DNA from: Labrys monachus
Lineage (GTDB): Bacteria; Pseudomonadota; Alphaproteobacteria; Rhizobiales; Labraceae
Assembly: GCF_030814655.1 (NCBI RefSeq)
Contig: NZ_JAUSVK010000001.1
Location: 5,959,001-6,023,000, forward strand
Length of the DNA stretch: 64,000 nucleotides
Reading direction: 5' to 3'
Positions 17,013 through 25,650 of this stretch are shown piece after piece; position 1 is the first letter of the stretch; each line of letters begins with the position of its first letter. The notes under the pieces are model-generated. The model ran no database searches. It saw only the letters and a program-made list of their open reading frames with translations, and was not told where the DNA came from. The translations under genes and the position numbers were made by a program.

Positions 17013-18242
17013 ATGAACGCGGCGAAGAAGCAGCGCATCGTGGTCGTCGGCGCCGGCATCGCCGGCAGCCTGATCACGGCGGGCCTGGCCGGGCGCGACG
17101 ACATCGAACTCACCTGCCTGGAGCGGGTCAGCCCCCTCGATCATGCCGAAGCCGGCACCGGCCTCAATATCGGCCCGAACGCGATGAAATGCCTGAAGCT
17201 GCACCTGCCCGCCAGCGCCGAGGCCATCATCGCCAACAGCCTGCCCTGGCAGAGCTGGCAGGTCTCGCTCACCGACGGCCGGGTGCTGATGGACCTCGAC
17301 CTCGCCACCGTCGCCGACAATGCCGGCATCCGCATCCGCTGGGCCGAGCTCTACGCGCTGCTGCGCGAGCCGATCCGCGAGCATGTGCGCTTCTCCGCCG
17401 AGCTGACGCAATGCGGACGGGCGGACGGCAGCCCCTTCGTCGTCTGGCGGGACCGCGCTTCGGGCACCGAGAGCCGCATCGAGGACATCGATCTGCTGAT
17501 CGCCGGCGACGGACGCTATTCGCAGATCCGGGAGTTCGTCCTCGGCGGGCCGGAGACGCCCCATTTTCTCGGCGTCTGCCTCTACCGCGTGCTGTTCCCG
17601 GCCGGGCCCGATTGTCCGATTGACGACTACGCCCAGTGGTTCAACGGATCCAACCGGCTGCTCGCCTTCCGCGTGCCCGGCGATTTCATCTATTGCGCCG
17701 GCTCGTTCCCGATCCCCCCGGGCAGCGGCATCGCCGAGGACATGAAGCAGCCGGCCTTCCTCGGCGAACTCTACCGGCCCGCCTCCGGGACGCCCTCCCC
17801 GCAGGCCGGCTACCTGATCGAGGCGGTGCAGCGCCATGCCGAGCGCATCCATTGGGCGCGGCTGCAGGAAGGCAGCGTCGCCTATGGGCGCGAGCCCGGC
17901 ATCCTGCTCGTCGGCGACAGCGCCCATCCGATGGTGCCGACGCTCGGCCAGGGCGCGACCCAGGCCTGCGAGGACGCCTGCGTCGTCGTCGACGAGATCC
18001 GGGCGGCCCTCGCCGAGGGACGTCCGGTGGCGACGGTTTCCGAGCGCGTCGAAGCGCGGCGCGCCGATCGGGTGCGCTTCGTCGTCGACTTCTCGCGCGA
18101 GGCCACCGACACCATGCTGGCGGGCGCCGATCCGGTCGCCGGCACAATCCGCAAGACCGAGCCCGCCTTCCGGCAGAAGCTGGCCCAGCTCTATCGCGAC
18201 ATACCGCTGCCGGCATCATCACGGGTGGGAGAACCGGCGTGA
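17013..18242 (+). CDS. FAD-dependent monooxygenase (group A aromatic hydroxylase fold)
   Basis: Flavoprotein of 409 residues that should use NAD(P)H and oxygen to hydroxylate a ring. The dinucleotide-binding motif VVVGAGIAGS is at residues 10-19, and the second FAD motif is LLVGDSAHPMVPTLGQG followed by ATQACEDA, as in urate hydroxylase (HpxO) and p-hydroxybenzoate hydroxylase relatives. There is no signal peptide, so it is cytoplasmic. It starts one base after the hydrolase stop. By position it is the likely step that prepares the heterocycle for opening; barbiturate-like products would fit. The substrate is inferred from context only. Confidence 0.82.
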   Translation: MNAAKKQRIVVVGAGIAGSLITAGLAGRDDIELTCLERVSPLDHAEAGTGLNIGPNAMKCLKLHLPASAEAIIANSLPWQSWQVSLTDGRVLMDLDLATVADNAGIRIRWAELYALLREPIREHVRFSAELTQCGRADGSPFVVWRDRASGTESRIEDIDLLIAGDGRYSQIREFVLGGPETPHFLGVCLYRVLFPAGPDCPIDDYAQWFNGSNRLLAFRVPGDFIYCAGSFPIPPGSGIAEDMKQPAFLGELYRPASGTPSPQAGYLIEAVQRHAERIHWARLQEGSVAYGREPGILLVGDSAHPMVPTLGQGATQACEDACVVVDEIRAALAEGRPVATVSERVEARRADRVRFVVDFSREATDTMLAGADPVAGTIRKTEPAFRQKLAQLYRDIPLPASSRVGEPA

Positions 18243-19654
18243 GCACCTCGGACACCGCCCCCCTCTGGTCCCTGACGGCCGCCGAGCTCGTCGCCGGCTA
18301 TCGCACCGGCGCGTTCTCGCCGACGGCGGTGATGGACGCCGTCTTCGACCGCCTCGACGCGGTCAATCCCGGCCTCAATGCGGTGATCGCCGTCGACCGC
18401 GAAGGCGCCACGCTGGCCGCGCTCGATTCGACGCTGCGCTGGGAGAACGGCGCCCCGCTCTCGGTGCTCGACGGCGTGCCGATCAGCATCAAGGACAATC
18501 TCTACCTCGCGGGCCTGCCGGCCACCTGGGGCAGCCGGCTGCACCGCGACTTCGTGCCCGATCACGACGAGCCGGCGGTCGCCCGCCTCCGGGCGGCCGG
18601 CGCCCTCCTGTTCGGCAAGACCAACGTGCCGGAATTCACGGTGCAGGGCTATACCGGCAACCTCGTCTTCGGCACGACGTTCAACCCGCATGCGCGCGGC
18701 ATGACGCCGGGCGGCTCGACCGGCGGCGGCGCGGCGGCGGTCGCGGCCGGCATCGGGCCGCTCGCCATCGGCACCGACGCCGGCGGCTCCATCCGCCGCC
18801 CGGCCGCCCATTGCGGGCTGTTCGCCCTCAAGCCGTCGATCGGCCATGTGACGCGCTATGACGGCTTTCCGCAGCTCCTGGCCGATTTCGAAGTCGTCGG
18901 CGCGATCGGCCGGTCCGCCGCCGATCTCGACAGCGTGCGCGAGGTGCTGGAGACCTTCGATCCCGCCGATCCGCGCACGCTGGCGACCGCCGCCCCGGCG
19001 CGGCCCTTCCCCGCCGAGCCGCGCATCGCCTTCATGCCGGCGATCGGCGCCAATCCCGTCGACCCGCGCATCGCGGCGGCGAGCCGCCGCATCGCCGCGG
19101 CGCTCGCGGAAACCGGCGCCCGGGTCGAGACGATCGAGGCGCCCTTCGACGCCGACCGCGTCACCGCCGCCTGGACCGCGATCATGCAGGCGGGCCTCGC
19201 CTGGCACCTGTCGAAATTCGAGGGCTGGCAGGCGCTCGTCAATCCCAGCGCCAGGGCGCTGGCCGAACAGGGCGCCGCCCGCACGGCGGGCGAGCTGCTC
19301 GACGCCCTCGCCGCCGCCGCCGAGGTGCGCAGCGCCGCCGGCCTGTTCTTCCGCGACTACGATCTGCTGCTCTGCCCCGCCACCGCGGCCCTCGCCTGGC
19401 CGGCCGACACCATCTTCCCGCCCGAGATCGACGGCCGCGAGGTCGGCCCGCGCGGCCACGCCGTGTTCACCGGCTGGATGAACGTCACCGGCCTGCCGGC
19501 GGTGACGGTGCCCGTCGCGATGACCGACGCGCAAGGCGGCATCGGGCTGCAGCTCGTGGCCGGCCATGGCCGCGACCGCGACCTCCTCGACTTCCTCGCC
19601 ACTTCGCCCGCCCTGCGGCCGTTCGCGCCCGCATCCCTCGCCAATCCGGATTGA
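18239..19654 (+). CDS. Amidase signature family hydrolase
   Basis: Enzyme of 471 residues with the complete amidase-signature catalytic triad: Lys85 in ISIKDN, cis-Ser160 in GGSTGGG and nucleophile Ser184 in DAGGSIRRPA; the Ser160-Ser184 spacing of 24 is canonical. The GTG start at 18239 overlaps the monooxygenase stop. AtzE-type amidases of this family act directly after AtzD in cyanuric acid breakdown, and an analogous role on the linear product of the ring-opening enzyme (for example a ureido- or malonamide-type compound) is the simplest reading. Lack of a signal peptide indicates a cytoplasmic enzyme. Confidence 0.85.
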   Translation: MSTSDTAPLWSLTAAELVAGYRTGAFSPTAVMDAVFDRLDAVNPGLNAVIAVDREGATLAALDSTLRWENGAPLSVLDGVPISIKDNLYLAGLPATWGSRLHRDFVPDHDEPAVARLRAAGALLFGKTNVPEFTVQGYTGNLVFGTTFNPHARGMTPGGSTGGGAAAVAAGIGPLAIGTDAGGSIRRPAAHCGLFALKPSIGHVTRYDGFPQLLADFEVVGAIGRSAADLDSVREVLETFDPADPRTLATAAPARPFPAEPRIAFMPAIGANPVDPRIAAASRRIAAALAETGARVETIEAPFDADRVTAAWTAIMQAGLAWHLSKFEGWQALVNPSARALAEQGAARTAGELLDALAAAAEVRSAAGLFFRDYDLLLCPATAALAWPADTIFPPEIDGREVGPRGHAVFTGWMNVTGLPAVTVPVAMTDAQGGIGLQLVAGHGRDRDLLDFLATSPALRPFAPASLANPD

Positions 19655-19658
19655 AGCC

Positions 19659-20414
19659 ATGCCCTCTCCCTCGCCGCAATTCGACGGCAAGATCGCCATC
19701 GTCACCGGGGCCGGCAGTGGCATCGGCCGCGCCGCCGCCGAGGGCTTCGCCACCGGCGGCGCCACGGTGATCTGCGTCGACTGGAAGGAGGCGGACGAAG
19801 CCGCCGCCGCGATCCGGGCGACCGGCGGACGGGCGGAAGCCGCGAGCCTCGACGTGCGCGACGCCGAAGGCTGGACGGAGCTGGTGCAGGACGTGCTCGG
19901 CCGCCACGGCCGCATCGACATCCTCGTCAACAATGCCGGCATCGCCGTGGCCGGCGACACCGCGATCGACGTGTCCGAGGCGGTGTGGGACCGCATCCTC
20001 GATATCAACGCCAAGGGCGTCTGGCTCGGCATGCGCGCCGTGCTGCCGGGGATGGTGGCGCGCCGGAGCGGCAAGATCTGCAACGTCGCCTCGACGGCGG
20101 CCCATATCGGCCTGCGCGACGCCGCCGCCTACTGCGCCTCCAAGGGGGCCGTCCTCGCCTTGACGCGGCAGGCCGGAGTGCAATACGCGCCCCACAACGT
20201 CCAGATCAATTCGGTGTCGCCGGGCACGACGATGACCGGCATCCAGCGCGACGTCACCGACGCCCAGCGCGCCGCCTTCCTGCCGCTGACGCCGATCGGC
20301 CGCTTCGCCGAATCGCCGGAGGTCGCCGCCGTCATCCTGTTCCTCTGCTCGGACGGCTCCTCCTTCGTGACGGGATCCGACGTGAGCGTCGACGGCGGCA
20401 TGGTCGCCCTGTAG
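19659..20414 (+). CDS. SDR family NAD(P)-dependent oxidoreductase
   Basis: Classical short-chain dehydrogenase of 251 residues. The cofactor motif TGAGSGIG is at residues 16-23; NNAGIA, the catalytic serine in VASTAA and the YCASK Tyr-Lys pair follow in order. The C-terminus SVDGGMVAL is typical. The ATG at 19659, four bases after the amidase stop codon, is favoured over an earlier in-frame ATG inside the amidase gene. It probably oxidises a hydroxyl on the sugar or side chain of the operon's substrate. Confidence 0.85.
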   Translation: MPSPSPQFDGKIAIVTGAGSGIGRAAAEGFATGGATVICVDWKEADEAAAAIRATGGRAEAASLDVRDAEGWTELVQDVLGRHGRIDILVNNAGIAVAGDTAIDVSEAVWDRILDINAKGVWLGMRAVLPGMVARRSGKICNVASTAAHIGLRDAAAYCASKGAVLALTRQAGVQYAPHNVQINSVSPGTTMTGIQRDVTDAQRAAFLPLTPIGRFAESPEVAAVILFLCSDGSSFVTGSDVSVDGGMVAL

Positions 20415-20444
20415 GCCGGCCCGAACGCAAGAGAAGGAGCCCGC

Positions 20445-21356
20445 ATGAACGTTCTGTTGACCGGCGCCGCCGGTTTGATCGGCATGGCCCTGAGGCCGAT
20501 GCTCGCCGCGCGCGGGCACAAGGTCGTCCCGATCGACATCACCGGCTTCGGCCGCGACGATCCCGCGCTGAGGCTGGTCGGGCTCGACGAGCGCGGTCCG
20601 CTCGAAGCGCTCATCCGCGAGGAGGCGATCGACGCCGTCCTGCATTGCGGCGCCATTTCCGGCCCGATGATGGCGCAGGGCGAGCCGCTCAAGCTCGTCT
20701 CGGCCAATATCGACGCGACCGCCCTGCTGCTCGACCTCGCCCGCGTCCACGCCATGCGGCGCTTCGTGTTCTGCTCCTCGATCAGCGTCTATGGCGATGT
20801 CGGCGCGGCGGCCATCACCGAGGCGACACCGCTGCGGCCGACCTCCGTCTACGGCGCCACCAAGGTCGCCTGCGAGCAGCTGATCCAGGGCTTCGCGGTG
20901 GAATACGGCCTCGCCGGCGTCAGTCTGCGCATCGGCCGGGTCTACGGCCCCTACCGCCGCGCCAATTGCCATCTCAACGCGCTGATCCGCAACGCCGAGA
21001 GGGGCGTGGAGACGGAGATCCCCTGCGACCCCGGTTTCGTCTACCACTACGTCTATGCCGACGACGTCGCCGAAGCGATGATCGCCGCGCTCGAGGCCAG
21101 GGACCTGCCGCACCGCGAATACAATGTCGGCTCCGGCGAGGCGCTGACCATGCCGGCCATCGTCGAGAAGGCAGCCGCCGCCCATCCGGACATGCGCCCG
21201 CGCCTCGTTCCCGGCGCCGACGACGTGCCGGACGTGCAGACGCGCTTCGACGTCGCGCTGATCGCCGCCGATCTCGGCTGGAAGCCGCGCTTCCCCATCG
21301 CCGAGGGCCTCGCCGCCTATCGCGACGCCATCCGCGCCGGCAAGGCGGCGGCGTGA
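20445..21356 (+). CDS. NAD-dependent epimerase/dehydratase family protein (extended SDR)
   Basis: Extended short-chain dehydrogenase of 303 residues. TGAAGLIG at the N-terminus binds NAD, CSSISVYG supplies the catalytic serine and YGATK the Tyr-Lys pair. RIGRVYGPYRR and the late YADDVAEAM segment match the sugar-nucleotide epimerase fold, though in catabolic operons such proteins often oxidise free sugars, lactols or sugar acids. It is the last gene before a 295-nt gap that holds the second copy of the operator. Confidence 0.82.
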   Translation: MNVLLTGAAGLIGMALRPMLAARGHKVVPIDITGFGRDDPALRLVGLDERGPLEALIREEAIDAVLHCGAISGPMMAQGEPLKLVSANIDATALLLDLARVHAMRRFVFCSSISVYGDVGAAAITEATPLRPTSVYGATKVACEQLIQGFAVEYGLAGVSLRIGRVYGPYRRANCHLNALIRNAERGVETEIPCDPGFVYHYVYADDVAEAMIAALEARDLPHREYNVGSGEALTMPAIVEKAAAAHPDMRPRLVPGADDVPDVQTRFDVALIAADLGWKPRFPIAEGLAAYRDAIRAGKAAA

Positions 21357-21587
21357 ACACGCATCCCATCCGGGGCACGAGATGACCCGATCTCCTGCGC
21401 GCGCTCAGGCCGGCGTCGGCGCAGATTTTCGGGGAGCGGAGACGTCTCGCCCGCCCCTGTTTTCCCGGCGGCGTGAAAACCGGCCCGGACAGGCCGCGAG
21501 AAGCCCGGGTACCGGCCTTCAGCACGCTCCGGCCTAGATGTCCGGTCGAAACGGGCGAGAGGTATTTTGCCGTCGGTAAAGAAACAA

Positions 21588-21604
21588 GACGTCTGACCTC
21601 TGAT
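21588..21604. promoter_or_regulatory. Operator copy before UTRA-type regulator
   Basis: GACGTCTGACCTCTGAT, matching the core at 15865-15881 at 16 of 17 positions. A TTGACT hexamer follows (21610-21615), so the box-then-TTGACT layout at 15882 is repeated. The site lies 48 nt before the regulator start and suggests autoregulation. A GAGACGTCTC palindrome at 21439-21448 in the same gap shares the GACGTCT core and could be a weak third site. Nothing else gene-like was seen in 21357-21651. Confidence 0.65.
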
Positions 21605-21651
21605 GTCAGTTGACTTCGCCGCCGTCCTTCCGCATTCTCCGCCTGCCGAGC

Positions 21652-22449
21652 ATGGAGGCCGACGTGGACGACCTGCAGATCACCCATCTTTCCGGACGCA
21701 TCTGGCAGGGCGGCGTGCCGCGGGAAGACCTCGTGGGGCGCGTCTCGAACGCTCTTCGCGAGCAGATCCAGTCGGGCGCGCTGCCGCATGGCACGCGGCT
21801 GCGGGGCGAGGCGGAACTGGCGCGCCAGCTCAACATCAGCCGGCCGACCCTGCGGGAGGCGACGCGGATCCTGGCGCGCGACGGCCTGCTCGACATCCGC
21901 CACGGCGTCGGCACCTTCGTCACCGACCCGTCCCGGCATGTCAGCAGCGCCCTCGACACCATGCGCTCGATGAGCGCCCTGATCCGCTCCTTCGGCGGCG
22001 AACCTCGCGTGCGCGACATGACGTTCCGGATGGTCCCGGCGGAGGGCGGCGTCGCCGAGGCGCTGGGTGTCGCCAAGGATACCCCGGTCGCCCAGATCTG
22101 CCGCGTGCGCCTGATGGACGAGCGGCCGCTCGCCGTCGCCTATGAATATATCCGCCTCGTCGATCCCGCGCGGGAGTTCGCCTTGGTGCGGCGCTTCGAC
22201 GGCAGCTCGATCTACCGTTTCATGTCCGAGCAATTGGCGCGGCCGCTGGCGCGCAGCGAGATGTCGGTGACCGCGGTCTCCGCCGGCAAGACCTTCGCCG
22301 CCTTGCTGGACCTCAAGCCGCGCTCGCCGCTCCTCCTGATGCGCGAGGCGCATTTCGACATCGAGGGCCGGCGCTCGCTCTATTCGGTCAACTACCACAA
22401 TTCCGACGTCATCGACTTCACCCTGGTCCGCGCCGGGATGAAGTCATGA
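21652..22449 (+). CDS. GntR family transcriptional regulator with UTRA domain (HutC subfamily)
   Basis: Regulator of 265 residues. The N-terminal winged helix includes GEAELARQLNISRPTLRE and a DIRHGVGTFV wing; the C-terminal UTRA ligand-binding domain covers about residues 95-260, with the typical ICRVRLMDERPLAVAYEYI strand pair and a final FTLVRAG. The ATG at 21652 leaves the operator in the leader; an upstream in-frame ATG at 21610 would overlap the -35-like hexamer and is less likely. It overlaps the PfkB gene (ATGA), placing it as first gene of the kinase operon. UTRA proteins commonly sense sugar phosphates or small nitrogenous metabolites. Confidence 0.87.
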   Translation: MEADVDDLQITHLSGRIWQGGVPREDLVGRVSNALREQIQSGALPHGTRLRGEAELARQLNISRPTLREATRILARDGLLDIRHGVGTFVTDPSRHVSSALDTMRSMSALIRSFGGEPRVRDMTFRMVPAEGGVAEALGVAKDTPVAQICRVRLMDERPLAVAYEYIRLVDPAREFALVRRFDGSSIYRFMSEQLARPLARSEMSVTAVSAGKTFAALLDLKPRSPLLLMREAHFDIEGRRSLYSVNYHNSDVIDFTLVRAGMKS

Positions 22450-23357
22450 CGGCCTCCTTCGCCGCCTTCGGGAACCTGTCCATCGACGATCTCGTCTTCG
22501 TCGATGGCTCGACCCGGTGGGGCGTGCCGGGCGGCAATGCGATGTATGCCGCCCTCGGCATGGCGGTGTGGGGGGAGCGCGCCAGCATCGTCGCGCCCGT
22601 CGGTCCGGAATATCCGCTGGGTCCGCTGGCCGGGCGCATCGACCTCTCGCGCTGCCCGGCGCTGCCCCGCACCCTGCGCAATTGGGGCCTCTACGAGGAG
22701 GACGGGTCGCGGCATTTCGTGTTCCGGCGGGAGACACGCAACTGGGCCGATTTCAGCCCCGCTCCCTCCGCGGTAGCCACCGGCCGGCAGGACGCGGCCC
22801 ATATCGCGCCCCTGCCCTGGCAGCATTATGGCGGCCTCGTCGGCGCCCTGCGCGACAGCGGCACCCGTCTCATCTCCCTCGACCTCGACGACCGCGATCT
22901 GGCGAAAGTCGGCCTCGACGAGGTCGGCGCGCTCCTGAACAGCGTCGATCTCTTCCTGCCGAGCCGCCAGGACGCCGAAGCCCTCTTCCCGGACGCCGAC
23001 CCGATCGAGGCCGTGCGGCGCCTGCGCGCCATCGGCCCCGACGTCGCGCTGATCGCGGTCAAATGCGGCGCCGACGGCGTCGTCGCCCATGCGGCCGGCG
23101 CCCGGCAGGGCATCCGCCTGCCCGCGCTCCCCGTCGACGTCGTCGATGCGACCGGGGCCGGCGACACCTTCTGCGGCGGCACGCTCGTCGGCCTTGCCCG
23201 CACGGGCGATCCCCTGGAGGCGCTGCTGTTCGGCGCCGTCGCCGCCTCCTTCTGCGTCGAGGCGCTCGGCTCTTCGCGGCTCGCCGCGGCCACACCCGGC
23301 GAGGCGAGGCGGCGGCTCGATGCCCTGCGCGCCCGCGCCGGCACCTATCCGATCTGA
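22446..23357 (+). CDS. PfkB family carbohydrate/nucleoside kinase
   Basis: Ribokinase-fold kinase of 303 residues. The N-terminal GG motif is seen in WGVPGGNAMYAALGMA and the C-terminal ATP/anion-hole signature is DATGAGDTFCGG, with the catalytic aspartate as GAGD. Family members phosphorylate ribose, nucleosides or other sugars. It is coupled to the regulator and lies next to SIS and BtpA proteins and a nucleoside-type importer, so a nucleoside or pentose substrate is likely. The exact phosphate acceptor cannot be read from the sequence. Confidence 0.85.
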   Translation: MTASFAAFGNLSIDDLVFVDGSTRWGVPGGNAMYAALGMAVWGERASIVAPVGPEYPLGPLAGRIDLSRCPALPRTLRNWGLYEEDGSRHFVFRRETRNWADFSPAPSAVATGRQDAAHIAPLPWQHYGGLVGALRDSGTRLISLDLDDRDLAKVGLDEVGALLNSVDLFLPSRQDAEALFPDADPIEAVRRLRAIGPDVALIAVKCGADGVVAHAAGARQGIRLPALPVDVVDATGAGDTFCGGTLVGLARTGDPLEALLFGAVAASFCVEALGSSRLAAATPGEARRRLDALRARAGTYPI

Positions 23358-23396
23358 ACGAAGGCCGGGCCGCGAGGCCGGGCCGCACCAAAGCAA

Positions 23397-24569
23397 ATGA
23401 AGGGAATTGCCGTGCAGAACGAAAAGACCGTCATGCTGCAAGAGATTGCCATGCAACCCGGTTTCGTGCGTGACAATGTCGACGCCATGCTCGACTTCAT
23501 GCGCGGCGTCGTCGCCCCGCGCGAACCGGGAACGCTGCGCCACGGCTTCATGATCGGCTGCGGTGACAGCTATTGCGCCGCCCTCGCCGCGCGGCAGCAC
23601 ATGTCGCTGGCCACCGGCCGCTTCATCGAGCCGGTCGAAGCCCTGGAATTCTCGCGCTACCTGGTGGGCCACCTGCCCGAGGACAGCTTCGTGTTCGGCA
23701 TCTCCAATTCCGGAACGGTATCGCGCACCATCGAGGGCGTGCGCCTCGCCCGCGAGCGCGGCGCCTGGACCTTCGGCGTCACCGTCAGCGCCGACAACCG
23801 GCTGGCGAGGACAGCGGAGACGCTGATCAAGGTCAATGCCACCCCGAACATCAAGGAGCAGCCGGACGGGACGCGCGTCGTCACCCCCGGCACCATCACC
23901 TACACCGCCAGCATGCTCGGCCTCGTCATCGCCGGCATCGCCCTCGGCGAGCGCATCGGCAATCTCGACGCCGCCGAGGTCGCGGCGCTGGTGGCCGACC
24001 TGCACGCCCTGCCCGACGCGATGGCGAAGGCCGATGCCGTTTCCGGCACGCTCGCCGAGGCGATCGCCGCCAGCTTCACGAAAGATCGCAAGACGGTGAT
24101 CCTCGGCGGCGGCCCGAACTATGCCACCGCCTATTTCGGCATGGCCAAATGGTTCGAGGGCCTGACGCGCCCCTGCCACCTCTCCGAGCTCGAGGAGTGG
24201 GCGCACGAACATTACTTCATCACCGACGAGATGACCGACACCATCATCATCCTGCCCCCGGGCGCCGGGCACGACCGCGGCCTCGAACAGGCCCAGGCCG
24301 CGCGGGAGATGGGCTCGCGCATCATCATCATCGGCGAGGAGGGCGACGAAGAGGCCAAGGCGGCCTGCGATATCTTCTTCGCCATGCCGCCGGTGCCCGA
24401 AACGCTGTCGCCCTTCGTCTACAAGGCGCCGTTCGAATATCTGTCCTGCCACATCTCCGACAAGCAGGGCATCGCCTTCCTCGGCTTCGACAACCGCAAG
24501 CGCCAGGAAGTCAATTTCCGCCAGATCTTCAATTCGGCGCAGAAGGCCGAAAGCGGAGCGGCGGCCTGA
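23397..24569 (+). CDS. SIS-domain sugar isomerase-like protein
   Basis: Protein of 390 residues with two sugar-isomerase (SIS) domains. The first holds GFMIGCGDSYCAALA and FGISNSGTVSRT, the phosphosugar-binding Ser/Thr loop; the second begins about residue 230 with KTVILGGGPNYATAYFG and includes ELEEWAHEHYF, recalling the isomerase half of GlmS and AgaS. There is no glutaminase domain. An ATG at 23397 is used; a GTG at 23412 is a possible alternative. It overlaps the BtpA gene by one base (TGATG). It should isomerise or deaminate a sugar phosphate produced by the kinase operon. Confidence 0.82.
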   Translation: MKGIAVQNEKTVMLQEIAMQPGFVRDNVDAMLDFMRGVVAPREPGTLRHGFMIGCGDSYCAALAARQHMSLATGRFIEPVEALEFSRYLVGHLPEDSFVFGISNSGTVSRTIEGVRLARERGAWTFGVTVSADNRLARTAETLIKVNATPNIKEQPDGTRVVTPGTITYTASMLGLVIAGIALGERIGNLDAAEVAALVADLHALPDAMAKADAVSGTLAEAIAASFTKDRKTVILGGGPNYATAYFGMAKWFEGLTRPCHLSELEEWAHEHYFITDEMTDTIIILPPGAGHDRGLEQAQAAREMGSRIIIIGEEGDEEAKAACDIFFAMPPVPETLSPFVYKAPFEYLSCHISDKQGIAFLGFDNRKRQEVNFRQIFNSAQKAESGAAA

Positions 24570-25375
24570 TGAGCGAACTTCTGTCCCTCATCCGCGCCGG
24601 CAGGAAGCCGGTCATCGGCATGGTGCAGCTCGGCGCCCTGCCGGGCAGCAGCCGCTACCGGGGCGCCGGCATCGACGACATCCTCGTCCCGGCCCTCGCG
24701 GAGGCGCAGATCCTGGCCGAGAACGGCGTCGACGTGCTGATGGTGCAGAATCTCGGCGACGTCCCGACCGACCTGCACGCCACCAAGGCGCAGGTCGCCT
24801 GGATGACGCGGGTGTCGAGCGAGGTCCGGCAAGCCTTCGGCAAGCCCGTCGGGCTCAACCTCCTGGAGAACGACGCGGAGGCGATGTTCGCCGTCGCGTC
24901 CGCCGCGGGGGCCGATTTCGTGCGCATCAAGATCTTCGTCGGGGCGATGCTGACGCCGTTCGGTGTCGAATCGGCGCAGGCCTTCGCGGCGATCCGCGCG
25001 CGGACGAGCTGGAACGCCGACCATGTCGCCATCTTCGCCGACGTCCACGACCGCACCGGCATGTCGCTGGTGCCCGGCACCTTCGAGGACGACCTCGACT
25101 ATGCCGTGCGCCTCGGCACCGCCGACGGACTCGTCCTCACCGGCAAGACCTACGCTCAGACGCACGACTATATCGCCATCGCCCGGCGCAGGGTCGGCCA
25201 GGTGCCGATCCTGGTCGGCGGCAGCGTCACCGCAGAGAATGTGGCGGAAGTGAACGCCGTCGCCGACGGCACGATCGTCTCCTCCTCCCTCAAGGGCACC
25301 GGGACGGCCTTCGGCAGCTTCGATCCCGCCAAGGTCCGATCCTTCATGGCCGCCGCACAGGAGGCGAAAGCGTAG
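24569..25375 (+). CDS. BtpA/SgcQ family TIM-barrel protein
   Basis: Protein of 268 residues belonging to the BtpA family, named from a cyanobacterial photosystem I biogenesis factor but widely found in sugar and nucleoside operons of other bacteria. GMVQLGALPGSSRY at the start, NGVDVLMVQNLGD, VGLNLLENDAEA, FVRIKIFVGAMLTPFG and GGSVTAENVAE are the recognisable barrel strands; SLKGTGTAFG near the end looks like a phosphate-binding loop. The photosystem role cannot apply here because no photosynthesis genes are in sight. By fold and neighbours it should act on a phosphorylated sugar or nucleoside, possibly cleaving the glycosidic bond. Confidence 0.8.
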   Translation: MSELLSLIRAGRKPVIGMVQLGALPGSSRYRGAGIDDILVPALAEAQILAENGVDVLMVQNLGDVPTDLHATKAQVAWMTRVSSEVRQAFGKPVGLNLLENDAEAMFAVASAAGADFVRIKIFVGAMLTPFGVESAQAFAAIRARTSWNADHVAIFADVHDRTGMSLVPGTFEDDLDYAVRLGTADGLVLTGKTYAQTHDYIAIARRRVGQVPILVGGSVTAENVAEVNAVADGTIVSSSLKGTGTAFGSFDPAKVRSFMAAAQEAKA

Positions 25376-25416
25376 AACGAGCACAAAGGGGCAAGGCCTG
25401 GGCAAGCGCCACGTTC

Positions 25417-25569
25417 CACCCTCCCCTCGAGGGGGAGGGGCGACGCGAAGCGTCGGAGTGGGGTGACTTCTTCGCAAGAATTCATTGTTTCTTGCCTGTG
25501 TCATGCCGGGTCGCGCCATCACCCTACCCCGGCCTTGCAGGCTGACCCTCCCCCTCCAGGGGAGGGTGT
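25417..25569. repeat. Mosaic palindromic element upstream of BMP gene
   Basis: The 275-nt gap 25376-25650 is largely taken up by an interspersed element. Left part: CACCCTCCCCTCGAGGGGGAGGGG, then the perfect hairpin CGACGC-GAA-GCGTCG (25441-25455). Right part, around 25520-25569: CACCCTACCCC and the matching CCCTCCCCCTCCAGGGGAGGGTG. The outer ends are mutually inverted. It differs in sequence from the elements at 1112 and 8890. It may partly separate the kinase operon from the importer operon. Confidence 0.6.
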
Positions 25570-25650
25570 CGCACCGGACCTGAACCACCCGGCGAAGAGA
25601 GCGAAGCTCCGCGCCGACTGTCGTCCACTCCAGATCCAAAGGGAACACAG

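Noticed and set aside
21439-21448. GAGACGTCTC palindrome as a firm third operator
   Set aside because: It shares only GACGTCT with the two strong sites and lacks the TTGACT neighbour; kept as a weak possibility in the operator entry.
24569-25375. Photosystem I assembly role for the BtpA-family protein
   Set aside because: No photosynthesis genes are nearby; the operon is clearly sugar- or nucleoside-related.
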